64,000 bases of DNA from assembly GCA_963778895.1 (NCBI GenBank), contig CAVZVZ010000001.1, positions 1 to 64,000 on the forward strand, written 5' to 3'. Below, one piece after another: positions 49,730 to 60,653 of this stretch. The DNA is from CAVZVZ01 sp963778895. GTDB lineage: Bacteria; Actinomycetota; Acidimicrobiia; Acidimicrobiales; Acidimicrobilacustridaceae. The notes under the pieces are model-generated. The model did no database searches and was not told where the DNA came from. It worked only from the letters and a program-made list of their open reading frames with translations. Numbering within the stretch: position 1 is the first letter of the stretch; each line of letters opens with the position of its first letter. The position numbers and the translations under genes are program-made.

Positions 49730-50612
49730 ATGACGATCCACGATCAGGCGGTCCGCCTCGAGGTCACCCCGCTTTCGCCCACGATCGGGGCCGAGATCCG
49801 CGGTGTCGACCTTCGCGATCTCGACGGCGAGACCGTCGCCGCCATTCGCGCCGCGTGGCTCGAGCACAAGGTGGTGTTCTTCCCGGGACAGCACCTCACC
49901 GCCGACGAGCACGTGCGGTTCGCGGCATGGTTCGGCGAGACGACCGAGGGCCATCCCGTGATCCCGGGTATGAAGGCCAACCCGGAGATCTTCGAGATCG
50001 ATTACACCCTCGCGCGCAAGGTGGCGACCAAGCCGGGCAAGGAGCCGCCTCCCCAGAACGGCATCGACTGGCACACCGATGTCACGTACATGGAAGAGCC
50101 GCCGATGGGTTCGATCCTGCGGGCCGTGACCATTCCGGCGGCCGGCGGCGACACCATGTTCTCCGATCAGCAAGCGGCGTACGAAGCGCTCAGTCCGGCC
50201 ATGCAGGCCTTCCTCGGCACCCTCACCGCCATGCACGACGGTCGCCCGTCGTTCCAAGGCCTCCTCGATCGGGTGGGCGAAGGGAAGTGGAACGGCGAGA
50301 AGGTGGTCGCGCTCGAGCCGATCGGAACATCCGGTCATCCGGACACACCCGGAGACCGGCAACAAGACGATCTTCGTCAACGGCGGGTTCACCACCCACA
50401 TCGTCGGTCTCGAACGGGACGAAAGCGACGCGCTACTGCGATTCCTCTACAAGCACGCGTCGCAGCCGAAGTTCACCGTGCGCTACCACTGGCACGAAGG
50501 CGACGTCGGCTTCTGGGACAACCGGTCGACGCAGCATTTCGTGGTGGGCGACTTCGGCGAGGCGCCTCGGGTCATCCAACGCATCACTCTCCGAGGCGAC
50601 AAGCCTGTCTAA
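49730..50612 (+). CDS. TauD/TfdA-type Fe(II)/2-oxoglutarate dioxygenase (one frameshift)
   Basis: The ATG at 49730 follows GGAGGT. The 293 residues contain LSPTIGAEIRGVDLRDLDGE and VVFFPGQHL. The metal-binding HxD lies in NGIDWHTDVTYMEEPP, the 2-oxoglutarate-binding part in RTHPETGNKTIFVNGGFTTH, and the second metal His and the Arg in FWDNRSTQHFVVGDF with RVIQRITLRGD. Family members hydroxylate taurine, phenoxyacetates or alkyl sulfates. The frame moves by one near 50340. Given the arylsulfatase 15 kb away, sulfonate or sulfate scavenging is possible but unproven. Confidence 0.92.
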
Positions 50613-50878
50613 CGCGGCTTACGACCTTCGGCTTGCTCGGCGACGATGAACGCCACCAAGTCGTCGGCCGCGCCCTCGTCCCGGCCGCCCGCGTCCAGCG
50701 TGTAATAGGTGATGGCCCACGCGTCGATCTCGGAGTCCGTGAAACCGTCGGCCCGCAGCCGCCCGCGCGCCTCGTTGGCGAGCAGATGGGCGCCCTCGAC
50801 CTCCTCGATCGTGAGTTCGGGTCGCACCAACCCCTCGGCCTCCGGACCTTCGGGCGTGATGTCATCCCCACTGCTCAT
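50609..50878 (-). CDS. small acidic hypothetical protein
   Basis: This 89-residue protein starts with ATG at 50878. It is acidic and helical (PELTIEEVEGAHLLANEARG, DSEIDAWAITYYTLDAGGRD, AADDLVAFIVAEQAEGRKPR). Its composition and length resemble small conserved proteins of actinobacteria, but I do not recognise a domain. It overlaps the end of the dioxygenase gene by four bases in convergent orientation. Confidence 0.65.
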   Translation of the reverse strand: MSSGDDITPEGPEAEGLVRPELTIEEVEGAHLLANEARGRLRADGFTDSEIDAWAITYYTLDAGGRDEGAADDLVAFIVAEQAEGRKPR

Positions 50879-50955
50879 GCGGTCAACGTAGCGCTCACTC
50901 GGCCCCTCGTGTTCCGCGAGGTAGGGGACAACCCGAGCTGAACAAACGCCGATGC

Positions 50956-52376
50956 TCACGGGTGCTGTCGGAGCACCTCGTGCGCCGCGTGCCAACCACA
51001 CATGCCGTGAACCCCGCCGCCGGGCGGCGTCGACGATGAGCACAGGAACAGCCCCGGCACGGGTGTGCGCCACGGATGCAAGCCCAGCACCGGTCGAGCG
51101 AAGAACTGACGCAGATCTGCTGCGCCACCGTTGATGTCGCCCCCGATGTAGTTCTCGTCGTGCTGCTGCATCGCGGCGGGGAGCATCGTGTGCCGCCCGA
51201 TCACTCGATCACGAAAGCCCGGTGCGAACCGCTCGAGCTGGGCCTCGACCCGATCGGTCATGTCGACCGTCGACCCGTTGGGCACATGGCAGTAGGCCCA
51301 CGCGGTGTGCGTGCCCTGTGGCGCGCGCGAGGAATCGAACAACGACTGCTGCGGCGACGAGCACGAAGGGCCGCTCCGGGTGCTGCCCCTCGTTGCACCG
51401 TTTGCTCGGCGCTCACGATCTCGTCGAGCGTGCCGCCGACGTGCACGGTGCCGGCGCGCGCCGCATCGGGGTTGGTCCACGGAATCGGGCCGTCGAGGAC
51501 CCAATCGATCTTGCACACGCCCGCGCCGTAGCGAAACCGCGTGAGGTGACGACGGTAGCGATCGGGAAGGCGCGGTCCCGCCAACTCGACCACTTGGCGC
51601 GGCGTGAGATCGAGCAGCACCGCGCGGACCGAGGGGAGCTCGTCGAGGCTCTGGACGCGATGGCCGCATTCGACCGTGCCTCCGTGCGCCTCGAGGATGC
51701 TCACCAGCGCATCGGCGATGGCTTGCGATCCACCGCGTGCCATGGGCCACCCCACCAGATGACCGAGCGCGCCGAGTAGCACGCCGTATCCCGCCGTGAT
51801 CGGAGCGCGGAGCGACAGCATCGAATGGGCGGCGAGCCCGGCGAACAGGCCGCCACCTTCGTCGTTGGTGAACCTTCGGGCCACCCGGGCCGCAGGCTGG
51901 ATACCGACGAGGCCGAATCGGGCCAGAGCGGCCGATGAGCGCGGCGGGATCGTGAGGGGTGACAGCACGCCGTCGACCAGGCCGAGGCCGGCGCGCACCG
52001 GTGGACCGAACGTCTTGCGATAAGCGGCCCCGTCGGCGCCGAGGGCCGAGGCCGTCTCGTCCACCGATCGTTGCAACAGCGCCACCCGGCCCCCGTCGAG
52101 CACGTGCGCCAGCGGCACATCCGGCTGCACCCACTCGAGGCCGTGCTCCTCGAGCGGCAGAGCTCGCATCGCGGGTGAGCCGATGCCGAGTGGATGGATG
52201 GCCGAGCAGACGTCGTGGACCACCCCGGGGCGGATCAGTTCCGCCGACCGCGTGCCCCCGCCGGGCCGGTCTGCCGCCTCGACCACGCGCACCGACCAAC
52301 CGGCCTGGGCGAGGGTGACCGCGGCCACGAGCCCGTTCGGGCCGGCGCCCACGACGACTGCGTCGACGTCAGTCAT
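50956..52376 (-). CDS. FAD-dependent oxidoreductase, phytoene-desaturase-like (frameshifted)
   Basis: The ATG at 52376 starts MTDVDAVVVGAGPNGLVAAV with the dinucleotide-binding GxGxxG, then VRVVEAADRPGGGTRSAELI. The middle region (YGVLLGALGHLVGWPMARGG) and C-terminal block (LFLCSSSTPPGGGVHGMCGW) are the classic carotenoid-desaturase/isomerase-like signatures. About 473 residues. A frame move lies near 51350. Members desaturate carotenoids, but many actinobacterial relatives of this subgroup act on unknown lipids. No carotenoid genes are nearby. It is divergent from the nuclease gene. Confidence 0.88.
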
Positions 52377-52484
52377 CGATCTGGGTTGTGGCAATGCGAT
52401 CGATGCTACTTCGGCGGTGCTCTGGCTCTGACTCGCGCTCCCGGTCCCAGAGCCGTGTCATACGACGCCCGTAGTGTGGAACGG

Positions 52485-55400
52485 GTGATCGAGCGGGTGG
52501 AGATCGTGGGCTACGGCCGGCCGGCCAGCGAGGCGCTGGCGGATACGGTCGAGCGGGCCAAAGGTGGGTCGCGCTCGCGCCGGTGACGGTGATCGTGCCG
52601 TCGAACTTCGCGGGATTGACGGCTCGCCGGCTCCTCGGCTCGGGGCTGGTCGACCGGGGCCATGCGACCCAGACGGGCGTGGCCAACGTCTCGTTCGTCA
52701 CGCCGCTGCGGCTGGCCGAGCTGGTCGCCGCCGATCAACTCCTCGACACCCGTCCGCTCACCAATCCGGTCTTGGGGGCAGCCGTTCGGTTGGCCCTGGC
52801 CGACGACCCGGGGCCCTTCGGCCCCGTCGCCGACCACTATGCGACCGAGGCGGCCCTGGCCGCGCTCTATGCCGAGCTGAGCAACCTCGGGCCGAGCACC
52901 CTCGCCGAGCTCGAGCGTGACGGTGGCGAGGCGGCGCGTACCGCGGTTCGTTTCGCGCGCGCCATCGCCGGCCACCTCGACGGCTTCCACGACGAGGCGG
53001 CTCTGGCCCGCGCCGCCGCGGCCCGCGCCGATCTGGACGACGCGCTTCGTTCGTTCGGTCATGTCATCTGGTATCTCCCTGCGCCGTTGACCCAACCGCT
53101 CGCCGAGCTGGTCGCCGCGGTGCTCCGGGCCGCGCCGAGCACCGCGCTGGTCGGCGTCACGGGTGACGTCGGTGCTGACGCCGCGGTGCGGCAGACGTGC
53201 GCGCTCGTAGGTGTCGACGTACCCGCCGACGCGCCCGTCGACGTGCCCCCGACCGCGGCGCACATCGTCTCGGTCACCGACGCCGACGAAGAGGTCCGTG
53301 CCGTCGTACGTGAGGTGATCGCCCTCGCCGAACGAGGCGTCCGGCTCGACCGCATCGGCATCTTCCATCCCACTCCCGATCCCTACGTCGGGATCCTGCG
53401 CCAGCAGCTGGCGGCGGCCGAGATCCCGGCCAACGGGCCGGCCCGACGCCGGCTGGCCGACACCGTCGCCGGGCGAACGCTGCTGAACGCACTGGCACTG
53501 CCGAGCGAGCGGTGGCGGCGCGACAAGGTCATGGCTCTGGTGAGCGGCGGGCCGCTGCGCGGCCGGCGACGAGCGGGTGCACCCCGCGACGTGGGAATCG
53601 TTGACCCGCAGCGCAGGCGTCGTGCAGGACCTGACCGACTGGCGGCGCAAGCTCGCCGGTCACCGAGCATCGATCGAACACCGCATCGCCCAGGCCGGCG
53701 CGGAAGCCGACCAGGCGTGGGTCGAACGCAGACGGCGCGACATCAGCGATGTCGAGCACCTCGGGCGAGTTCGTCGACGAGCTGGCCGAGGCGGTCGACC
53801 AGGTCGAGCGCGGGCAGGGATGGCCGGCCAAGGCCGAAGCCACCAAGGCGCTGCTGCATCAACTGCTCGGTGCGGGTCACACCCACAGCCGTTGGCCCGA
53901 GTCCGAGCAACTGGCCTTCGAACGCGTCGAGGACGTGTTGGTGCGGCTGGCCACGCTCGGCGAGCTCGAGCCCGGCGCCGACCCATGACGTCTTCGTCGC
54001 GGGCGCTGCGCGCCGAGATGGATGTGACACGAGGTCGATCGGGTCGGTTCGGCGAGGGCGTGGTGTACGGACCGCTGGCCGCGGCGGCCGGCCACGATCT
54101 CGACGCGGTGTTCGTGCTCGGATGCTCCGAGGGTCTCTGGCCCACCGCCCGCCGCGACGACGTGCTTCTGCCCGATCCGATACGGGCGCTCGCCGCCGGG
54201 CAGCTTCCGCTACGCGCGGCGACGGCTCTACGAGCAGCACCGAGCCTTCCTGGCCGCGCTGGCCGCCGCGCCCGCCGACGCGCGCACCCTCACCTTCGCT
54301 CGAGGCGACCTGCGCGGCAACCGCAGCGCGTTGCCGTCGCGGTGGTTGCTCGATTCCGCATCGGCTCGGGCCGATCGCCCGGTGTACGCCACCGACTTCG
54401 CCGAGCTCGGTGCACCGGTCGTCGACGTGGTGCCTTCGTTCGCTCGCGGTCTCGACGGCACCGGTTCACGGCTCGCTGCGACGAGCGCGACCTGGCGGTG
54501 ATGGCCCGAGTTCGCCGCCGGCGGCGGCACGCCTGCCGATCACCCGGTGGCGGCGCTCGTCGGGCGAGGCTTCGAGGTGCAGGCGGCACGGCGCTCCGAC
54601 GACTTCACGGAGTGGGACGGCAACCTGGCCGGCCAACCCGTGCCTTCCGCCACGGACCGCTCGCTCTCACCGACCCGTCTGGAGAGCTGGGCTGCATGTG
54701 GGTATCGCTACTTCCTGGCGTACGTGCTCGATCTCGCCGATCGCGACGATCCGGAGCGGGTGATCGACCTCAGCCCGCTCGAACGCGGTTCCGGTGTACA
54801 CGCCGTGCTCGAGCGGTTCCTCGACGAGGTCATCGAAGGCGGCGCCCCCGACCCCGAGCAGCCGTGGACGCCAGCCCAACACGAGCGCATGCGCGAGATC
54901 CTCGACGAGGTGTTCGCCGAGACCGAGGCGCGCGGCCGCACCGGCCGACCCTTGCGTTGGCGGCTGGCCAAGGCCGAGCTGCACGCCATGCTCGACGAGT
55001 TCCTCGATGGCCGACGACGCCTACCGACACGCGTCCAGGGCGCGACCCGAACGGGTCGAGCTGCCGTTCGGCCTCGACGACCACCAGCCCGTCGTCCTCA
55101 CGTTGCCCGACGGCCGGAGGCTCGAGTTCCGCGGTCGCGCCGACCGCGTCGACCGAACCGACGACGGCCGCTTGCTCGTGTTCGACTACAAGACCGGCAA
55201 AGGCGCGGGGTACCGGGGCATCGACGAGGGTGATCCGGTTCGCGGCGGCCAGATGTTGCAGCTCGGCCTGTACGCCGAGGCCGCGCATCAGTTGCTCGGC
55301 GCCCCGTCCACCGAGGCTCACTACTGGATGGTCGATCCCCGCGCCGGCTACGAACGTCGTGGCTATCCGTGGACCCCGATCGGCGGCAGCGCTTCATCGA

Positions 55401-55611
55401 TGTGCTCGCCACCATCGTCGACGGGATCGAGTCCGGCGTGTTCCTCGTCGAACCGGGCGACTGGAACATCTGGCGCGGCACCTACGAGAACTGCACGTAC
55501 TGCGACTTCGATCGGCTGTGCGTCCGAAACCGTGGCGAACAGGTCGATGTGAAGGTCGCGGCGCCTGCGTTGCGCAAACGCGATCCGCTCGTGTGGGACG
55601 GTGAGTCGTGA
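52485..55611 (+). CDS. AddB-like PD-(D/E)XK nuclease subunit with Fe-S cysteines (many frameshifts)
   Basis: This protein of about 1040 residues begins near GTG 52485 (IERVEIVGYGRPASEALADT) and continues VTVIVPSNFAGLTARRLL, where an active helicase would carry a Walker A lysine; none is present. Helicase-like middle motifs include TDADEEVRAVVREVIALAER and DLDAVFVLGCSEGLWP. The C-terminal nuclease has RGRADRVDRTDDGRLLVFDY followed by KTGKG. One cysteine (SWAACGYRYFLAYVL) and a distal CTYCDFDRLC form the AddB-type 4Fe-4S cluster. At least eight frame moves are needed. The stop overlaps the next gene as GTGA. It is the partner subunit of the UvrD-type protein in end-resection for double-strand-break repair. 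Confidence 0.85.
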
Positions 55612-58600
55612 GCGTCCCGGTCGATCAAGCCACCCGCGACCTCGTCAGCCGCGACGGCCTCACCCAGACGCTGTTCGTCGAAGCCGGCGCGGGTACGGGC
55701 AAGACCACCCAGCTGGTCGATCGCATCGCCAACCTCGTGCTCGTCGAGGACATCCGGCTCGCGAACATCGCCGCCATCACCTTCACCGAGGCGGCGGCGG
55801 CCGAGCTACAAGCACGGATCCGGGTGAAGTTCGAGAAGCGGGCGGCCGAGACGACCGATCCCGTCGAGCAGGCACGATGCGCCCGAGGCGCTGGCCGACG
55901 TCGACCTGGCCGCGTTGTCGACGTTGCACGGTTTCGCCAGTCGGTTGCTGAACGAGTTCGCCGTCGCGGCCGGCCTCCCGCCACGCGTGCGCGTGCTCGA
56001 CGAGGTGTCGTCGCAGCTCGCGCACGAGGATCGTTGGGAGCGGTTCGTCGACGGGTTGTACGCCGACCCGGCCAACGACGAGGTGTTGTTGCGCGCCGCG
56101 CTGGTCGGCATCGACTTCGAGCCGCAGTACCAGGGCCACGCCACGCTGAAGGACGTCGCCGTCGAGCTCAACGACAACTGGGACCGGCTCGCCGGCGTCG
56201 CCGACCGCCCACTGCCGCCGCTGCATCGCGCCGGACTTCGCCGCGTTCGACGCGGCCGTGGCCGCGGTCTGCGCCCTGCCGGGGGAGTGCACCGACGGCG
56301 ACGACCTCTTCTACCGACGTCTGCTCGACAAGCTCATTCCCGAGATGACCGGGATCGTCGAGATCGACGACCCGTACCGAAAGCTGGCCCGGCTCGCCGA
56401 CGCGCTCGCGCACCACCTGGAAGGCGGGGAACGGCGGCAAGGCGGCGGCGTGGAACGGCGACGCCAAGGCGGCCAAGGCGCTCGTCGCGGCCGTGAACGA
56501 CGCGGTCGAGGCGGTGATCGCGCGCACCGCCGACGACGTGCTTGCGGCCCTTGCTGGTGTTGGTGTGCCGCGAGGTGCTCGCCGCCGCCGAGGCCCGTCG
56601 GCGCCGATGGCGGCCTCGAGTTCCACGATCTGCTCGTGTTGGCACGGGATCTGTTGCGCACGAGCGCCGCGGCGCGCGGACCGACTGCACGAGCGCTACA
56701 CACACATCCTGCTCGACGAGTTCCAGGACACGGACCCGATCCAGATCGAGTTGGCCATCCTCATCGCTGCGTCGGTCCAAGGCGAACCCCCCTCGGCGTG
56801 GCACGAGCTCGACGTCGACGAAGGGCGCCTGTTCTTCGTCGGCGACCCGAAGCAGTCGATCTACCGCTTCCGACGCGCCGACATCGGGCTGTTCCTCGAG
56901 GCGCGCGACCGCTTCGGCCCGAACGAATCGTGGGCCCGGCTCACCACCAACTTCCGCACGGTCGAGCCGATCCTCGCATGGATCAACGCGTTCTTCACCG
57001 AGTCGATGGCCGACGAGCAACCGAACGCCCAGCCCAAGTACGAGCCCTTGAGCAGTTGGCGCGAGCCCTACGTGGGCGTCGATCACCGTCCGATGTTGCT
57101 CGGCGGCCCCCATCCCGATCCGAAGGTGAAGGCCGGAGCGCTGCGCGAAGCCGAGGCCACCGACGTCGCGCGTGTCATCGCCGACATCCGATCTGGTCCC
57201 GACCGTTGGCCCGTCCACGACTCGCAGGCGGGCGATTGGCGCCCCGCACGGCTGTCCGACATCACGATCCTGGTGCCGACTCGCACGTCGTTGCCGTACC
57301 TGCGTGAGGCGCTCGAGGGCGAGGACATCCCGTACCGCCTGGCGACGGGAACCCTGGTGTACGACACGCAAGAGGTGCGCGACGCCATCGCCGCGGTGCG
57401 AGCCATCGACGACTCCAGCGACCAGCTGAGCCTGGTCGCCGCGCTGCGCTCGCCGCTCTACGCGTGCTCGGACGTCGACCTGTTCACGTTCCGAGCCGCG
57501 GGCGGCCGGTGGGACATTCGCCGCGACGTGCCCGACTCGGTCCCGGCCGACCATCCGGTACGCCTCGCCTTCGAGCACCTGCACTCGCTCTGGGACCAGC
57601 GGTGGTGGCTCAGCCCCGCCGCGCTCCTCGAGCGGCTGCTGCGCGAGCGGCACGCCTTCCTGCTGGGTCTCGGCGACCCGCGGCCCACAGAGGTGTGGCG
57701 GCGGCTGCGCTTCTTGATCGATCAAGCCCGAGCCTTCGAGGAGGCCAACGGCGGCGATCTGCGGGCCTTCGTCGACTGGGCCGAGCTGCAGGGCGCCGAC
57801 AGCGCACGCGTGCACGAGCCGCTCCTGCCCGAGACCGACGACGACTCGGTCCAGATCCTCACGATTCACGGAGCGAAGGGCCTCGAGTTCCCGATCACGA
57901 TCCTGTCGGGCATGACCACCCAGCCCGGGAGCGCGCGGCAGCGGCGTGAGCCTCGTGTGGGGTGACGACGGCCAACCCGAGGTGAGACTGCGCAAGGGCG
58001 TCGCCACCGCCAACCACGAGCCCCGGTTCGACCTCGAGCTCGAGATGGACCAGCACGAGAAGCTACGGCTGCTGTACGTGGCCGCGACACGGGCCCGCGA
58101 CCACCTCATCGTGTCCGCGCACCACAAGGCCGACACGAAGCAGATGACGTACGCCAGTCGGATCTGGAACTACTTCGTCGACGAACCTGAGCTGTGGCGT
58201 CCGTTGGCGATCGATGCGGTCGAGCAACTGCGGCTGGCCGAAGTGATCCAGGCGGCGATCCCGACGGCGGCCGACGACGACCGCGACGGGTGGATCCAGC
58301 GTCGTGAGGCCCTGCTCGACCGCGAGCGCATCCCGAGAGTCGATCTCGGCCACCGCCGTGGCGCGTTCCGTCGACGACGAACTGACCGATGAGGACGACG
58401 ACCAAGCCGATGTCATCGACGATGCGACGGTGCCCGTCCGGAAGCAGGGCCGCGCCGGCACGGCGATCGGCCGGGCGGTGCACGCCAGCTTGCAGGTGCT
58501 CGATCTGTCCGATCCGCGGGACCTCGATGCGCAGGTGCGCCAGCAATGCGAGATCGAGTCGATCCCGGAGCACGCCGACCAAGTGGCGGCGCGGGTACGC

Positions 58601-59080
58601 GCGGCCTTGGCGTCCGACGCGGTGGGTCTGGCCGTGGCCAACGTGCACTACAAGGAGCTGTACGTCGCCGCACCGCTCGGTGATCGCGTGGTCGAGGGAT
58701 ACGTCGACCTCCTGATCGAGACGCCCGACGGCCTGATCGTCGTCGACTACAAGACCGACTCGGCCAAGTCCGAGGCCGACATCGACGCCAAGCTCGCGGC
58801 GTACGAGCTACAGGGCGCGGCGTACGCGGTCGCGCTCGAGGCGGCCACGGGCTCGACCGTGGTCGACTGCCGGTTCGTGTTCTGCCAGCCGACGCGGGCG
58901 ATCGAACGCTCCATCGAAGACCTACCCGCCGCGATGGCGCGGGTCCGTCGAACCGTCGCTACCGTACCGAAGCCGATCGGGTCAGCGCGAGTCGTCGGAT
59001 TCGTCGTGATCCCGGTGGTCGATCGCCCGCATCCCTGCCACGACGACGACCACCAGGATCACGACCACCGCCGCCCGTAG
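55608..59080 (+). CDS. AddA/RecB-like UvrD helicase-nuclease subunit (frameshifted)
   Basis: This protein of about 1150 residues carries all UvrD motifs: Walker A FVEAGAGTGKTTQLVDRI, AAITFTEAAAAELQAR, Walker B ILLDEFQDTDPIQ, FFVGDPKQSIYRFRRADIGL, TNFRTVEPILAWIN, ILTIHGAKGLEFP and LLYVAATRARDHL. The C-terminal PD-(D/E)XK nuclease has GTAIGRAVHASLQVLDLS and YVDLLIETPDGLIVVDYKTD. Frame moves lie near 55875, 56230, 56430, 56575, 56680, 57945 and 58345. It starts with GTG overlapping the AddB-like stop, so the two subunits are co-translated. Together they unwind and resect DNA ends for recombination. The C-terminus after RRTVATV is uncertain; another frame would stop near 59008. Confidence 0.92.
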
Positions 59081-59122
59081 TCCACCGATCCACAGGTCGC
59101 CCAGCCCGATAACCGCTTCCAT
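58982..59122 (-). CDS. possible small single-helix membrane protein
   Basis: A 46-residue frame from ATG 59122 contains one strong membrane helix (AAVVVILVVVVVAGMRAI) and an acidic His/Asp-rich tail (DHRDHDESDDSR). It overlaps the 3' end of the helicase gene in antisense, and no strong ribosome site is seen. The composition is unlike antisense noise, but the evidence is weak. It could instead show that the helicase ends earlier than the frame suggests. Confidence 0.3.
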   Translation of the reverse strand: MEAVIGLGDLWIGGLRAAVVVILVVVVVAGMRAIDHRDHDESDDSR

Positions 59123-59269
59123 ACGGACAAGTACGGCCGAGGCGTGACAACTGCTTTTCTCGGCCGCCTCGTGCTGTTCCACCGCAGGTCAGGTCAGTGT
59201 CACACCACCTGTTCATGATGGTGCTGTCGCTGGGCGAGGGGAATGCCCGGCCGAGAAAAGGAGGCACTG

Positions 59270-59944
59270 ATGGATTCCGTCGACCGGGATCGACTGCGGG
59301 AGGTGATGGCCGGTATGGCAGCCGGCGACATGGCGATGTTGGTCGCCTTCGTCACCGAGTTCGGCACATCGCTGCGCAGCTTGGTCCGCCGTACGGTCTT
59401 TGCGTTCGGCCGTCGGGACGTCCTCGACGATGCCGGCGAGGTCACCAGCCTCGTCACCACCGCAGCGCTCGAGATCTTCGATCGGGCGGATCGGTGGGAC
59501 GAGTCCGGCGCACCACCATGGGTGTGGGCCGAGCGGGCCATTCGCGCGGCGATCGCCCGGCAGGTCGGGCACGCGCTCGCCGACGTGACGATCGAGGAGT
59601 TGTCCGACCTCCGGGAAGGGCCCGTGCAGCAGACGTTGCGCGGGCTCGATGGCGATGCCCGCCAGGTGTTGCAGCGCCTGTCGGTCTCCGAGCCCCGGGC
59701 GCAACTCTGGTGGGACGCGGTCGGCAGCCTCACGAGCGATCGCAACCGCAACGTCTACTTCGAGTTCGTCGTGCAGCAGGAGCTGGGTGATCGGGCGCCG
59801 GCACACACCGTGGGCCCGTTGTTCGACCTTCAGCCCGACAACGTCCGCCAGATCGTGCGCCGCGTGCGAAGGCGGTTGGCCGAGCGGATCCGCACCGACG
59901 TACACCTCGAGCCGTTGCGCGACCTCCGGTGGTTCGCCGCATGA
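59270..59944 (+). CDS. sigma-70-like regulatory protein
   Basis: This 224-residue protein starts with ATG at 59270 behind AAAAGGAGG. The N-terminal half resembles sigma region 2 in outline: TSLRSLVRRTVFAFGRRDVL, VTSLVTTAALEIFDRADRWD and PPWVWAERAIRAAIARQVGH. The C-terminal half ends with a helix-turn-helix-like stretch (FDLQPDNVRQIVRRVRRRLA). It lacks the clear region 2.4 and 4.2 signatures of canonical ECF factors, so it may be a divergent sigma factor or a DNA-binding relative. The next gene starts inside its stop (ATGA). Confidence 0.6.
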   Translation: MDSVDRDRLREVMAGMAAGDMAMLVAFVTEFGTSLRSLVRRTVFAFGRRDVLDDAGEVTSLVTTAALEIFDRADRWDESGAPPWVWAERAIRAAIARQVGHALADVTIEELSDLREGPVQQTLRGLDGDARQVLQRLSVSEPRAQLWWDAVGSLTSDRNRNVYFEFVVQQELGDRAPAHTVGPLFDLQPDNVRQIVRRVRRRLAERIRTDVHLEPLRDLRWFAA

Positions 59945-60279
59945 CCACCTCACCGTTCGAACCCGATGTCTCGGTGCTGTGCCTACGGATCGCCCGAAAG
60001 CTCGAGGACGACGGGTATCACCACCCGGTCGAAGCCGCGGTGGCCCTCACCGTCCGGGGTCGGCACGGGCTCACTGCGCCCGCCCTGGCCGACGTGCTCG
60101 ACATCGACCTGGACCTGCTCACGAAGGCCGAGCAGGGTGAGCTCGGCGTGAGGGAATGGCCCTCACAACTGTGGGACCTCGTCGAGGACGAAACGCCGGA
60201 GTTCGCGACGCTGCTGCGGCCCGCTCGCTCCCACCCCGCCGGACACCAGGTCGTGCGAGTCGCCGATCGAGAGCGGTAG
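59941..60279 (+). CDS. small protein coupled to the sigma-like gene, HTH-like
   Basis: This 112-residue protein begins with ATG at 59941, overlapping the previous stop. A helical centre (PVEAAVALTVRGRHGLTAPA, LADVLDIDLDLLTKAEQGEL) looks like an XRE-type helix-turn-helix preceded by an acidic helix. Coupling to a sigma-like protein suggests a partner or anti-sigma role, which is inference only. No membrane segment or zinc motif is present. Confidence 0.6.
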   Translation: MTTSPFEPDVSVLCLRIARKLEDDGYHHPVEAAVALTVRGRHGLTAPALADVLDIDLDLLTKAEQGELGVREWPSQLWDLVEDETPEFATLLRPARSHPAGHQVVRVADRER

Positions 60280-60313
60280 CGCCAGCCTGGCCCGGGATCG
60301 GGGCCTTGGAAAG

Positions 60314-60333
60314 TGTTACCGGATCCGATAACA
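60314..60333. promoter_or_regulatory. palindromic operator in front of the HTH-nucleotidyltransferase operon
   Basis: TGTTACCGGATCCGATAACA is a 20-bp palindrome with a single mismatched pair (9 of 10 pairs). It ends eight bases before the ATG of the HTH gene. Its right arm overlaps a possible -10 element (GATAACAT), so a bound repressor would block transcription. Autoregulation by the HTH protein is the obvious inference. Confidence 0.65.
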
Positions 60334-60341
60334 TCTCTGCT

Positions 60342-60653
60342 ATGGATGCCGCTGAGGTGATCCGCCGAGCCCGGGAGGCTTCCGGCCTCTCGAAGCGAGA
60401 ACTGGCCCGTCGAGCCGGTACTTCACCCGCTGCCATCGTGGCCTACGAGAGCGGCGAGCGCGAACCTGCTTTCCGTACCCTGCGCCGACTGGTGCGGGCC
60501 GCAGGCTACGACAGCGAGCTGATCACCCGACCGGCCCTCGGCCGTCTCGATCCGGTGGAGGCGGCCCGGCGTCTGGCCGAGGTCCTCGACCTCGCCGACC
60601 ACTTGCCGCAGCGCAGGCCATCACGGCACCTGGCATTCCCGCCGTTGGCCTGA
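60342..60653 (+). CDS. XRE-family HTH protein, probable antitoxin
   Basis: This 103-residue protein starts with ATG at 60342. A clear lambda-repressor-like helix-turn-helix fills its first 60 residues (VIRRAREASGLSKRELARRA, GTSPAAIVAYESGEREPAF, RTLRRLVRAAGYDSELI). The C-terminal part (PVEAARRLAEVLDLADHLPQ) may contact the partner. It is followed directly by a nucleotidyltransferase gene (TGATG overlap), the arrangement of HTH-NTase toxin-antitoxin pairs. The palindrome just upstream is its probable operator. Confidence 0.85.
   Translation: MDAAEVIRRAREASGLSKRELARRAGTSPAAIVAYESGEREPAFRTLRRLVRAAGYDSELITRPALGRLDPVEAARRLAEVLDLADHLPQRRPSRHLAFPPLA

Noticed and set aside
56334..58136. 600-codon minus-strand open frame opposite the UvrD-type helicase.
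   Set aside because: Antisense shadow; the plus strand carries every helicase motif.
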